Of a DNA stretch of 64,000 nt, positions 1-12,204 are shown in pieces. Under the pieces are notes generated by a model. It saw nothing but the letters and a program-made list of their open reading frames with translations. It had not been told where the DNA came from and did not search any database. The stretch is from Rotaria sp. Silwood1 (taxonomy: Eukaryota > Rotifera > Eurotatoria > Philodinida > Philodinidae): NCBI GenBank assembly GCA_905250075.1, contig CAJNOP010000104.1, positions 545,530 to 609,529 on the forward strand, in the 5' to 3' direction. A program made the translations under genes and the position numbers. How positions within the stretch are numbered: position 1 is the first letter of the stretch; the number at the start of each line of letters is the position of its first letter.

Positions 1-3000
1 CAATCTTCAGAGTAAAAACAATTCAATTGTTTCTCTGAAGTGCCTTCGAACATCTTGAGGAAGGATCATAATATATGGCAATAATCATAATAGAAAAACT
101 ATTTTCCACTCCAAGAGCTTATCTCGCCAACTCAACGTTAATAATGCTTTCGGCTTCTAGTACCAAAAAAATGAATGACGCATCTTTTCTATGTTTGTAT
201 TTCAGAAAAATGTGTACTAAATGGATGTTTTCTGGACGTGAAACATTTGTTGGTCTACGTTTACATGGGCGTCTTATTGTGACCATAATTTTATTGATCT
301 CTTTATTATTAAACAATATTAATGCAAACAGTGGGCTGCGTTATAAGAAAGGTTTGTCAATTCTCTTTTTCCGCTAAACCGTAGATCCTGCTGCACGTTG
401 AGCTATTATGGTATGTATATATCACTTAGTTTACAGTTGTAGTTGTTCATGTGCAAGTTTCACTTATACTATTGTACTATAGCTCAAATGATGCATATAT
501 AACCGGAGCATCAAAACTAACTCTTGTACTGCAGATCTGCATTTGAATCATTGAATATTATTGGCATAGTACATCTTGCACAGAATAGTTTGCTTTTTCA
601 TATAGATTTTCTAGGCTGTCACTGTTTCTCAATTGTTACTAACCATTTACTTTTCTGCGTCTTCGAATATTTTGTTGCATATCATGAAGCCTCGTAGCTA
701 CTCCTCCAAAAAGGCTCAATCATAAGACTAATTCAGATAAATGGCTGTGGAGCATGAAGATGAACTTTCATGGGATCATCGGCAGATAATAACGAGACTT
801 CTGTCATGCGACTTAATTCATGAATCAGGTCTTTTTGAGATTAACAGCTTTTAATATAAGTAGTCTTCGTAGGCCTTCTTTCTTAATCCATAGCCAGTTT
901 ATCATGTTTTTTGTCTATGTTAATAGTTGTACACATAATTTGAATAGCACTATTTTCACTAAGAGTTTCGTTCTCAGAAAGGATTTCATTGTCATTGTAG
1001 TGTATGAAAAGTTGCAACAAATGCAATTCTTTCATGTTTATAATATTTGATTTTCAAGAGAGCTGAATATTTTAGATTGCTTATTAACAGTTTATAGAAA
1101 CAAATCAACACAGAAAGATATTAGTCAAGGAGACTGAAATTTTCGATGCATTATAACGCTCAGAAAAACCTGGTCCACATTATCCTATGTTCTCAGAATA
1201 TAGGTAAAACAAACAACTATTTTAAAAGATTGCAACTTTCCATTAACTCCTATGTGAGATATTTCAGGTATGGTTAGACCTATTAGACTATCGTAAAAGT
1301 TCCTTCTCGAACTTTTCTATAGAGTACCAAAAATTGAGACAATTCTACTTCAAAACACGCTGATATAGATTCAGCAAACGTTCATCAGTCGTTTGTTCGA
1401 AGATTTAAGGACGAATGTAGATTTATATTATGAGTGCTCTATCAAGTACACGATTTATGAAAATTCACATTCAAAGTTTAAGAAAATTGTCAAATATAAG
1501 TTATGCGTTGAATCGAATGATGTTTCGTCCTCTCTTGAAAACAGTAATGGAAAAGATGGCGCTCATATTGTTCTTACTTATTTATATTACAGTAGAATGT
1601 TGAAAGGTATAAACCGAAGTTGATGAACTCTCTACTTGAAAACAACCAGTTTGCAACAAGGCTCTTGTGAATAAAACTAGAGAATAATGAAAATGGAAAT
1701 GTATGATTCTTGTAATTGGAAAGATCTAAAAACTAAACAAAAGAAAATCGATAGTTAAGTAACTTTCTTCTAATAATGCATTGCTGATAGATTCAGACAT
1801 ATTCTCTTAAGCTGAAGGTTCTGAGTTGATTCTCAACGAATGATGTCAGATCAATCTATTTCGTTCATCAGAAAGTTGTTAGAAGCTTTCATAATGAAGC
1901 ATAGATTGGGGTGGTTCATAAGACGACTTTAATTCAATACACACCCACAGTCTGGCAATGTACAAAGTGAACAGTCGAGTCTAGGCTTCATCCCAGTCCT
2001 TTACGTCATCGGCTCGTATTTGAACCAATCATGACCGATAATACCAATGTTCTTAGAAATATGAAAGGCTCTGTTGTACTTGAACAGATAGATATCGAAA
2101 GATTTTGCGTTTTTTGAGAGATAGAACATCAAGTTTTTTTTACAGCAAATATTGGGGTGTGGGGTTGGAGCTTCTCCTTCGTCCTCCTTATCTACATTCG
2201 CATTCTAAAAAGCATTATTTTTTGTTCATTTTCAAAAGAATACTGAGCATAGCTTAGACAAATGATTCATAGGAATCTTGGTAGGTGATTTAAAAAATCA
2301 ATCCTATCAGTTCCTTGAAACCTCATAATAGGTGCTTTCTCTTCATATTTAATAGATTTGGTATTGGATACTTCATCAAGTTCGACATCTGTAGAGCAGC
2401 CTACTTTTAATATGTATCTTTCAGCAAAAATATAATAAGATCACAAATTGAGATTAGTCGAATATTAGTCGTAGTGCTGATTCACAAAAAAAACTAGAAA
2501 AATGTCGTTCTCATATATTGACGAGCTTTTTCGAAGTTATCAAAATGACATGTTTTTTTTCACAATAGAATGTAAAAAACTATCCTTACATTTCTCAACA
2601 TTGTTTCTTACTAGTGCCATAAAAACTTGAGCAAGAGAACAGCATCACAGTCGACTTTGTCTTTAAATGTAGTTGGTGTCCACAAGCGGATAGAATGAAA
2701 ACCTTAAAGTTTGCTAAACTCTAGTAAGGAAGCATAATTTTGTAGCAATGATTCTTAACGCATACTATCTAGAATGATGATGATAGAGAGAAGATTGGAA
2801 TTATTTTCTTTTTATTGAATATTATTTGACATTTGTAAATCAATTTATCGTGTACCGATTATTTTCGAACAAATTTTTCAGATAAAGACTCAGTTTGTTT
2901 TTGAAGAAAATACTTTGAGAGACGAGTGCCTAGTTTGATCATTTACTTCATATTTTAGAATCTGACAACATTAAGCAAAGCTTCTTAAACATTGATTCTT

Positions 3001-3498
3001 CATTAAATTCTATATTACGACCACGGCGCAATGTTCCAAATACTATCACAAAAGGTAAGCAGCTTCATGTTCCATAAGTTTTTGCATGCGTAGGCAATAA
3101 TAATTTTGCTATGCAGTTTTAAGAACTTAAATTAGTAGTAAAAGTCAAACAAAGTCGAGTCATTACAAGTTTGTCTTGAGATAATATTCATACCTATCGT
3201 CTGATCAACAAGTCAAGCTTAATATTCAAAGAAGATCATCTACGTGTCCAAGAAATAAAGAACACTGCCGAATCCTATCAGCGACAGTCTTAGCTCACAA
3301 ATGGTTTACCGATTCAGACTAAACGATAGAATACATGTTGTTGTAATTAACGAATTCTGTAAGAAAACCATGTTATATCAAAATCATTTCGATCTACAAA
3401 ACGAAAATATTAAAAATCAATCGAAGATTGATTTGACAGAATCGAGATATCAAACTCTCTCAGATATTGTGTGACTAACGAATCTTTTTGACTTGCAG
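1..3498. other. No recognisable gene
   Basis: I see only short, unconvincing reading frames in this AT-rich stretch and no domain, RNA gene or element end. It may be 5' intron or spacer of the Cys-rich exons that begin at 3499. A good splice donor follows AAAAG at 3054, so an upstream exon near 3000-3053 is possible, but its peptide is too short to judge. Confidence 0.4.
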
Positions 3499-3989
3499 CT
3501 CCGACATGCACTGATCAACGTAAAAATCAGGATGAGACCGATGTCGACTGTGGCGGTAAATGTGCACTAAGAGGAAAGAAGTGCAATGACAATAAGATCT
3601 GTAGTAAATCGTCGGACTGCCAAAGCAACGTCTGCTCAAATCGCAAATGTATTGGTAGGTACTTATTGTGTCAAAAAATTCAACACTCGTTTTGCTTGTA
3701 TAGCTGCAATCTGTGTTAATCGTAAGAAAGATCCAGCAGAGACCGATGTCGACTGTGGTGGTAAATGTGCAGTTGGTGGGAAGAAGTGTGACAATGGTAA
3801 GAAGTGTGCGGTACCATCGGATTGCAAAACCAACGTCTGCTCAAATAAAAAATGTGTTCGTAAGTACCCTGTTCTGTTTAGAAATATAACATATATCTTC
3901 TTTCCATAGCTTCGATATGTAGCGATAGAGCTACAAACTTCTCTAAATGGCTCCATCTGCAGCCAAAGCGCAGTACTCAAAAACTCTGA
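3499..3989 (+). CDS. Cys-rich module exons of a secreted/surface protein (partial)
   Basis: Two exons of exactly 156 nt (3499-3654 and 3704-3859) each encode a 52-residue module with the core ETDVDCGGKC followed by paired Cys and ending SNVCSNRKC or TNVCSNKKC. They are joined by 49- and 50-nt introns with clean GT..AG ends. All junctions are phase 1, so the modules can be added or lost without a frameshift. A third exon starting at 3910 reads PSICSDRAT, as if beginning another module, then loses the pattern and stops at 3987-3989. The dense Cys pattern fits an extracellular disulphide-bonded repeat; the DCGG-type module occurs in many eukaryotic and bacterial surface proteins, but I give no specific function. 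The start lies upstream and was not found. Exon 2 may instead splice to the phase-1 Thr-rich exon at 6379, making one gene with the domain exons at 9174 and 11512. Confidence 0.7.
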
Positions 3990-4461
3990 CTGTTATAGAT
4001 TTAGGGTATATTCACAGAGGAATTAATAATTTATTTAAAAAAATTGCCAAGTAAATGAGTAAATCAAAGCTATACTAATTATTATAGATGATGAACATCG
4101 CTACACTGAAAAAACTTGTTTGCATTTTCAGCTAGATCTTCAATACATAAGTTGGTTTCTTCTAATGATGATACATACGATATTTGCTATAGAAGATAGT
4201 AAATATAGCTTTTTTTCTTCGTTTCGTCCACTCAACCACCTGTTTTTATTGTCCAGTGAGCTTCCAAATACACCATCTTTTTTTTCTGAACGACTTTGGG
4301 CATATACTGTTCAGTTTTGTCTAAACTCAGAGTTCAATTATTTCATACTTTTCGATGTCCATTGTATTCTGACGCTACTAAATGAATAATGACACCATCC
4401 TACTGATTGAAGCCTACAATAGGATCCTTTCGCTGCAATAGAAACTAAAACTCGTGGTATT
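3990..4461. other. Spacer or intron, no gene
   Basis: AT-rich sequence with one short hydrophobic reading frame near 4120-4210 that I cannot support as a gene. It ends where the foldback element begins. Confidence 0.4.
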
Positions 4462-5640
4462 TAGAATAACGCCTGTTCAACAAAATAATTACCATGGCTT
4501 TTTTTGCAATAACTCAAGAACGAAAAGAGCTATAGAGCTGCAATTTTTGCCAGTAAATAGAGGAGACATCATGACGTCATATTCTCCAATATTATATCAA
4601 ACGAAATCATTTTAAAATCGATCATTTCTGCAAAACATTGCAACAAATGCAAGAAAAGAGCCTATCATTCCAATGAACTTTTGGTTTTCACATATGATTC
4701 AGATGGAAGAACTTCAGATCTATAGTTTAAGATATTATTCGAATGATTATTTTCGCATATTTTAATGTTAACTCAACAAAACTGTCCATTTTGTTTATCT
4801 AACGAGGGAAGGTATTCAAGTGTGACGCGCCGTTTTGAATCGGATATATACGAGTTTGTAGAGCTCGATGAGACTAGACAAAATCTAGAAGAGTTCGTCC
4901 CCATACCTGGTACTTCTTGAATTTTGACCGTTTTACTGCATTTTCGACCTATGGCAAGGCTTATAAGAAGAAATCGAATTACGAGATTTTGATCTGAAAC
5001 TTTGCTCACAGATAGCTCTCATAGCCATTAGAATGTCCTAAAAATTTCAGCTCAAAAGAATGTTTCCTTCTTGAGATACTGAACATCTGAAATATGGTCA
5101 TATGTCACGAGCAAAGGCAGAAAATCGAGTATCTTTACTATCCAATATCTCAAGAAGAAAACATTCTTTTGAGCTGAAAGTTTTAGGACATTCTAATGGC
5201 TATGAGAGCTATCCGTGGGCAAAGTTTCAGATCAAAATCTCGTAATTTGATTTCTTCTTATAAGCCTTGCCATATGTCGAAAATGCAGTAAAACGGTCAA
5301 AACTCAAGAAGTACCAGGTATGGGGACGAACTCTTCTAGATTTTGTCTAGTCTCATCGAGCTCTACAAACTCGTATATATCCGATTCAAAACGGCGCGTC
5401 ACACTTGAATACCTTCCCTCGTAAATGAGATCTGAATGACAGATCATTTTTATACATTTTTGATATTTTGGAAAAAAATGGTGATTTGTTAAATGATCTC
5501 GTCCAATTTAATAGTTCAGAAAAAAGACGTATCGACGTCTCATTTTCTAACTAGTAAAACTGCAGGTCTATAGCTCTTTCCATTCTTGAGTTATTGCAAA
5601 GATACTCAGGGCCATTCTTTTTTGAAATAGGCATTAGTTA
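4462..5640. mobile_element. Foldback element A (nested inverted repeats)
   Basis: Near-palindromic element. The inner arms, about 4796-5090 and 5135-5425, are almost perfect reverse complements and meet over a ~45-bp loop. The outer arms (about 4470-4600 and 5490-5640) share TGCAATAACTCAAGAA and GAGCTATAG in inverted orientation. The outer arm sequence, including the stretch GATCTATAGTTTAAGATA, is also found in the element at 37632-38332, so both belong to one family. No transposase is encoded; the frames inside are by-products of the hairpin. It is probably a non-autonomous DNA transposon (MITE/foldback) lying in an intron or spacer of the + strand exons. Confidence 0.8.
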
Positions 5641-6378
5641 GAATCTACACTAGAAATCTTAGGTTCATAGAATACGTTTTGGAGATTTTAAAAGGTTCTA
5701 GAATGATTTAAGCGCTGCTATGATTGATGCCCTTTTCACGTTGCTAGAGAGACATACTGAATGATTGTTGGCTTTTCTCTTAGACCCGATTCTTAGGGTC
5801 TACCACAGGGGAAAGGGTGAGAACTGCAAAAACTCTATTTAAACTTACACTCACTATTTTCTTCGAAAATAAATATGAGCTCCACAAGATCAACGTGACA
5901 TCGATGCCGATTGTGAAGACTCATCTGCAACAAACCAAAACTGAGGAGACGGAAAGCAACGCAGGCAATTATCGGAAAGTAATAGTCTCGCGTCTTCGAA
6001 CGACTGATTTGTTTGTAGACATCCTGTTGTGAAAAGAAATTCTAACATTCTTGTTCTTTTTACAGTTCCCGTATGTAGAAATGTATTGATGTTAGTATGA
6101 ATGTTGGTTGACGGTACCGGTTTTTGAGTGTTTCTCCCAACACAAAATATATTCACAGCTATATTAACACCCAACATGTAAAGAAACGTGTGCTGTGTTT
6201 TTTGTTTCGGGTGCCAGCATGATAACTGTCACCGCTAATAATATATGTGATTTTTGATAGGAGTATCCTTTCGACCTTGTATAGTGGGAAAATTATTTCT
6301 TGAGGAATCTATCGTTATTTTAAATAAAAATCAATTGTTCTGGAGAATATTAGAGGTCTGATTTGTAATTGATTCTAG
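5641..6378. other. Spacer with a dispersed repeat
   Basis: No gene recognised. Positions ~5838-5895 share a ~55-bp near-identical block (ACTCACTATTTTCTTCGAAA core, then a TGAGYTCCACAA tail) with 61226-61283, so this is a diverged copy of a dispersed repeat. Confidence 0.5.
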
Positions 6379-6432
6379 TCACAACAAGAAAACCAACAAC
6401 TATTGCAACTACAACTATAACTACAACTATGG
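6379..6432 (+). CDS. Thr-rich linker exon (partial gene)
   Basis: A 54-nt exon between a TTCTAG acceptor and a perfect GTAAGT donor. Read in phase 1 it encodes TTRKPTTIATTTITTTM, a mucin-like Thr-rich linker. Phase 1 on both sides matches the Cys-rich exons upstream (3499-3859) and the domain exons downstream (9174, 11512), so it plausibly joins them in one transcript as an O-glycosylated spacer. The short length means the call rests on splice signals, phase and composition only. Confidence 0.5.
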
Positions 6433-8959
6433 GTAAGTAATAGATTAAATACTGCTTCCTAACGCGATTTTATGAAAAAAAATTTAATGTTTGGAAATTG
6501 TTGAACTTCGCATATACATAGATCGTTCAAATAAGCTAAAATTACACTTCTAAAACCTTGAAAATGGTAGAAACGTCATGCCCAGAAGCGAAGCTCATGT
6601 AGTCATGCGTAGCTGAGAAAAAACTGTGAAGGGAAGAGAAAAGTTTTATATTATCACGTATATACAATCTTCGTCTTTTTATTGTTGCGAGCCATGAGTA
6701 TAGATATACATTGTTTCGAAACAAGAGGAATATGCCAGAAAAAACCCGCACAGTGAAGAACTCCATTCACGCATCACCACAGAATGAAAGAAAATATAGA
6801 TGGAATACATATACACAATAACGTCACAGCAATGATAGAACGAAAGAGATGATTCACAAGAGATGACGATACCTAACATAAGAAAATGGTTGTACTTTCT
6901 GGAACTTTTTTGCTTGTTTTTGATGTTTCCTAGTTTTTTTTAACTCTCTGAGGCTCAGTGGGAAGCATACTTCTCGCCACTCTAAAAGTTTCAAATCTTC
7001 GAGAACTATTGAGAACCTTCGGTACAGAGTTCCGTACAAGATTGCACGGATGATAGGATGTGTGTGGAACATTGAAGAGTGTACCATGCCGAATTTCTTG
7101 ATTCGGAAAAAGTTTTGACCTTATAAACCAAGTTTGATCAAATTCTGTTTAGCAGAAAAAAATCGGGCCTCAAAGGGTTAAAGTCACGACGGATATTTTG
7201 ATTGAACGAAAATCTCTTTCCTGCTAGAAGATTGTGTGCATTTTGAGCTAGTAAGATAGATGGGTGAATAACAGGCAAACCAACTTTTTATTGAAAATAT
7301 TTATCAAAACGTTGAAAAATTGATGTAATTATCACTATTCCGTAATGAAACTATTGCATCTATAGAAAAATCTTCAGCTGGTATCCAGAAACTCAAACTG
7401 GTCTTACCTCCGGATGAGTAAGACTCTATTAGAATTTTGAAAATTAGATTGGATCGGATGGATTTGTAGAATCCACTAGGTGACTGCTGAGGACATCTCT
7501 CAAGTCAAAATTAAGAAGTGCTTTTTTTCTCGATTGAAGAAAAGGTCATATCAAATAGAATGCGTTTTCTTGATTTCTTACTCGCTTGCAATGCCAGGTC
7601 ACATGCTCACATGTATCGACGTAATTCGTAAAGTTTGATCGAAAATAATTGGTGTCGAGGAACCCAAATCTATTATCATTTTTTCAAAATTTGGATTTTG
7701 ATTATTTTAGTGCGGAAAATGCTTGCGTACGAAAATAATGTGGGCTGGGTGAGAACTGCGTGAAAAAAAAACAGATATGCTTCCACTTACACATCCACAC
7801 AGATTTCCAACACTGAGTAGACTCGTTATCGTTTGATGAAGAAGAACAGGATATTAGAGTATTTTATGTTTTTATCGACTCTGATGATATCTGCTTTTAA
7901 ATATTAATAAATGAGGTTGTAGTCGTATAGTGAAACTGTTCATCATTTATTACAATGATTATTTAGTTTCTATGAAGTTGTTCGAGTAGATTTCACGGTG
8001 TGGATATGTGTAAGTTTTCAAAGTCCACATGGGTGGAAACATGTCTGGTTTTTCATCAACATCTGCATCCACACAGTGATAAGACACACCCACACTCTTC
8101 ACCCTACAGCTCGCAGCATTAGATTTTATCCCTATTACGTAAGTGGTCAATTAAATAAAAAAAAACGCAGCTCTAATGTAAGCAGTGTAGCGATCATTCA
8201 TAGGAAATTTCACTTGAATCATTTAGACCATGATAAAATGTATTCAAAATAGCAAAATGTGTTCTCGTTTCATCTATATGCATATATAGAGAGAAAGATA
8301 CTATAGAATGCTGTAAGTGATGACTATAGGTACCTGCTTAAAGAGAATTCTATATAAATTTAACGCACACACTCGACATAAGACAAAGAATTCGGTAGAA
8401 TCCATTTGTTGAATTTTAATAGATGTCATTTGTGACAAAAAAAACACTCAAATTCCATCTTAAAATTTCATAATAATTATCTAAAAACTTCCAGCCAGAG
8501 GTATTCACATAATAGTCGTAGTATTCTGATTTGCTCATCGAGAATCCTTTCATTGAAAGCTTAATCATTTTATCAGAAAAATCCAAAATCCGAATCTGCT
8601 ACATTGTACATTGAAAATGATCATCTATTGGAGAACTACGTTCGAATATAAAGCGGGTACATTAAAACAAAATGGAAAACAATAAACAAGAAAAATGTGT
8701 TTTTCTTTAGTAAGAAATGAAAAAAAGAATTTATGAGTTAGCAACGTAATATAAAACCTTTCTCCCGTGCATGACGAACGCAAGAAGTGATTTTTCTGTT
8801 TATGATTGGGAAAAATGGTTCATTAGTTATATAAAAAACATAAAAGAGTGTTCAGTTTTTTGGTTGCAAGCTCATTAACCATCATTTTTATAGTATGCTT
8901 GTAAGTGGCCTATTTTAAAAACAAATGACTCGATACACTATTTATTGCATCATCTAGCA
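6433..8959. other. Intron or spacer, no gene
   Basis: Long AT-rich stretch without convincing coding sequence. A weak similarity between 7510-7570 and 15335-15395 suggests an old dispersed repeat. A few CCCACAC-type motifs occur near 8088, too few to call telomeric. Confidence 0.4.
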
Positions 8960-9173
8960 TTTTCAAGACAACAGCTAACCTTTGCAGAAGAGTTCAATAG
9001 TTCGTTGTATCTCTGACAATATCGTTTGACTGATATCAGTATTACATTATTTCCTAGTTAGTTTTGGAAAACTCGTTATAAATGGTTCTTGTCTTTTTTC
9101 ATAGTACATTACCACCGAGTGACACTCGGAAGTCCGATTAAGGCTAGTTTTTTCTTTACTTTTATTTCATTAG

Positions 9174-9575
9174 ATACTTCGACAATGGTGATCTCGAGCT
9201 ATTCTTCAGCATTTACTGACGACAGTCCACAGTTTTGTCGACGTACCACCTGTTTGACACCAGAGTTTTATTATTATCAAGCCCTTTATTTGGAGGTCAC
9301 TACACCTGGATTGTATTACTTTATATCTAATAGTAGTATGGATACATATGGTTATATGTACAACAGCAGTTTCAATGCTTCGGATCCGTCTGCAAATATG
9401 ATAGCATCCAATGATGACGGGGGCGGTAACAGGCAATTCCTTTTGAACATTTTAATTGATAATGCAACAAATTACATTCTGGTTGTAACGACATATGCCC
9501 CATATATAGCAGCACCATTCACAGTAATTGGCTTTGGTTTAGAATCGGTCAACTTTTCACCAATCGCTGTGTCAA
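9174..9575 (+). CDS. Secreted beta-sandwich-like domain exon, copy 1
   Basis: A 402-nt phase 1-1 exon preceded by TTTCATTAG and followed by GTAAGA. It encodes a 134-residue domain with the signature FYYYQAL, then SNSSMDTYGYMYNSSFNASD, IASNDDGGGN, YILVVTTYAP and FTVIGFG. The run of alternating hydrophobic strands and an Asp-rich turn resembles bacterial pre-peptidase C-terminal (PPC) beta-sandwich domains, and I recognise the pattern from bdelloid rotifer surface proteins. Several N-x-S/T sequons fit an extracellular location. The continuous frame extends about 85 nt upstream and reaches a stop just after the donor, so a splice at both ends is required. It is nearly identical to the exon at 11512 and lies on a duplicated segment. 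The partner exons and function are unknown. Confidence 0.75.
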
Positions 9576-9665
9576 GTAAGAGCTGAATATATTTTAAAGA
9601 AGTTCTCTACGAGAAAAACTATTATGATGATAAGATGAACCTATAGCGTGATCTAGGGTATTGAA

Positions 9666-11289
9666 CCGAGTTCCGTGAAATAATTCACTTACAGCTTAGT
9701 GAAAGTTTTCTTGAAAACATGCGTTCGGGAATAAGTTACTTCGTCAGAAAACGAGTATTTTTGGAATGAATCGGAATTGAGTCTTATCCGGAAAAAAAGT
9801 TAAAGCAACGTTTCTCCGAGAACATAGTTCAATTCAAAAAGCAAACAAAAATTTGACACGTATTGCGGCAAAGTTGTCAGCTGATCATAGTGTTCTTTGA
9901 AAAACTTTCGTGGTTCTTTGAAAGTTTTTTTAGTTCTGAGAACCCTGTTGTACCTCTTGCATAAGTATTTGACAACCTTTTTGTACAGTTTGAACACGAC
10001 AGATCGTGTTAGCTTATCTTATCAGTCAGATGCTCCTGAAAATTCCGCTTAACTGTGTAACAAATATATCATTGCAATGCTTTTTTCGGACCCGAATGCA
10101 AGGTTTCTTTCTAAAAATATGGCCACTTGTTTTTTTTTCGAGACCACTCTTTTGAATAAGAAACAATTACTGTTTCTCTTTCCTTGTTGAAAACATTTTC
10201 TGTGTTCATCTCTATACTTCATGGGCCTTGCAAGCACCTTTAATTCTTTCATGGCAGATGTCCCATATATAGGACGGTGGCATTTTTCCTTTGACGCAGA
10301 TATTCAACTGTATTCGAACTGCATATTGATATTAGTAGATAATGAGTTCCATCTATTACAACGAGAGATATACTGGAGAGGACGCTTTTCCCAGCAAACA
10401 AGCACTTTAAATGCAAAACTGTCACCACCTGTTCACGGTTTGGTATATAAAAATCTCTAAAAAAAAAGTAAGCTTTATAGCTCTGTAGAGTGTTTACTTG
10501 AGCATTTTGTCTCCTTTTTTTCCTTCTGCTAATGTTATTGTACAATACTATCACACCGTCACAATTCATTATCTGAAACAGCAAATGAAAACGAGCTACG
10601 AATGCAGAAAATTCAATATTGGCTTATGCGTAGTGCTCTGTGTTGAGACCTATCGTACATTCAGATACTTCTAATAAACATTATATTATAAACAGCGGAG
10701 TCCATTGAATGTTGGGGCTTCCATCAATAGGAAAGACCACTGCACCTTGCAAACGCGCAAGCTTCTTGCAAACTTTAATAGGAACTACTTTTCCATTAAA
10801 TACGAACAAGTTTTTCACTAAAAATAACCCAGCTGTGAAAGAATTAATCTGACTGTGGATATGTGTCAATATTGATAAAACCTATACATCACCTTCATTT
10901 TCTTTAGCCTATTTCTCTTGTCTTCTCATTGTTGTATCCAACACTCATGCCTCTCTGTTGTTGTGATCTATATAAATATGTATTAAATGCGACGGATTCA
11001 CATGCTAGAAAAATAAAGCACTCATGAAAACAGTTACAGACGATAGCTCTGAGCTACTCATTACCTCTGCCACCACACAAACTAAGAAAGAGACGGCAGA
11101 TCTGCAATGTTCACAGAAAGAGCACATAGTTTATAATCACAAATAAAATTCGTTTTATTTGGAAAGTTCCCAACCTATGCCTGCAGAAAAAGAAAGATAA
11201 CAATACAGCATTTTTCTCTTTCCTCGAAACAAGACAATCATAAGTTCATTATACCAAGAAAATATATCGATACTCTCTATTTTGCATCA
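9666..11289. other. Intron between the duplicated exons
   Basis: No gene recognised. It separates the two copies of the duplicated exon segment and has no obvious element ends. Confidence 0.4.
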
Positions 11290-11511
11290 GTTACCATTCT
11301 CATAACAACACCTAAACATTTGCAGTAAGGTTCCATGATTCGTTATAGAATCAAAGATATCTTTTGACTGAAATCAATATTTCATTAGTTCTGAGTTCGC
11401 TCAAGAAAGTCTGATGCAAATGACCCTCGCCATTTTTCATACTACATTCTCGCCGAGTGATGCTAGAAAGTCAGATACAGACTGGTTTTTTCTTTACTTT
11501 TATCTCATTAG

Positions 11512-11916
11512 ACACTTCGACGATTGTGACCTCGAGCTATTATTCTTCAACATTTACTAACGACAGTCCACAGTTTTGTCGACGTAGCAACTGTTCAACA
11601 CCAGAGTTTTATTATTATCAAGCTCTTCGTTTGGAGTTCTCTAAACCAGGAACGTATTACTTTCAATCTAATAGTAATATGAATACATATGGTTATATGT
11701 ACAACAGCAGTTTCAATGCTTCGGATCCGTCTGCAAATATGATAGCATCCAATGATGACGATGCCGGTAATGGGCAATTCGGTTTCTACGTTTTTATTCG
11801 TAATTTAACAGATTACATTTTGGTTGTAACGACATATGCCCCATATATAGCAGCACCATTCACAGTAATTGGCTTTGGTTTAGGATCGGTCAGCTTTTCA
11901 CCAATCGCTGTATCAA
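11512..11916 (+). CDS. Secreted beta-sandwich-like domain exon, copy 2
   Basis: A 405-nt phase 1-1 exon (acceptor TCTCATTAG, donor GTATGA) encoding 135 residues, one more than copy 1 (YYSS against YSS near the N-terminus). The core motifs FYYYQAL, TYGYMYNSSFNASDPSANM and YILVVTTYAP are unchanged; differences cluster in the C-rich loop (CSTPE against CLTPE) and before the last strand (FIRNLTDY against LIDNATNY). The frame is intact, so the copy looks functional. No following phase-1 exon was identified: the DNA downstream is taken over by repeats and transposons, so the 3' end of the gene may be broken or lie far away. Confidence 0.75.
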
Positions 11917-12017
11917 GTATGAGCTGAATATATTTTAAAGAAGTTCTCTAATGAAAAAAAAAACTAATGATGTCAAGATGAACCTATGGTGTAATCTAGA
12001 ATATTAAATATAAAAAC

Positions 12018-12202
12018 TAACACTCAGGGCGCTCCGTGTGGCTGAAACTTTCAATTCTTCTTTTTACTCATGCAGCTTCGATGATATATGAAGAATGGTA
12101 TTATAACTCGTAAAATAATCATATTTTCTTCATAGATCATCAAAGCTGCATGAGTAAAAATAATGAATTGGAACCTTCAGTCAGACTGGGCACTCCCGTT
12201 AA
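12018..12202. mobile_element. Small hairpin MITE
   Basis: Inverted repeat of about 75-bp arms. The left arm contains TTTTTACTCATGCAGCTTCG and the right arm its reverse complement (CAAAGCTGCATGAGTAAAAA) around a short AT-rich centre. The ends are GGGCGCTCC and GGGAGTGCC in inverted orientation. It sits at the edge of the duplicated exon segment. Confidence 0.7.
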
Positions 12203-12204
12203 TT

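Larger units (their letters stand above)
8960..12010 (+). repeat. Direct duplication of an exon with its intron flanks
   Basis: About 700 bp at 8960-9665 is repeated at 11290-12010. The duplication covers the 3' part of the upstream intron (shared core TCGTTTGACTGATATCAGTA, diverged), the whole exon, and about 80 bp of the downstream intron (shared GAATATATTTTAAAGAAGTT). The flanks are more diverged than the exon, as expected for an old duplication whose coding part is conserved. Confidence 0.8.

Noticed and set aside
4773-5009. 78-codon minus frame
   Set aside because: It lies in the inner arm of foldback element A and its mirror image lacks an equivalent intact frame.
8085-8110. Telomere-like CCCACA motifs here and at 1941, 33836, 34026, 35351 and 61337
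   Set aside because: Only one or two hexamers at each place; no tandem array.
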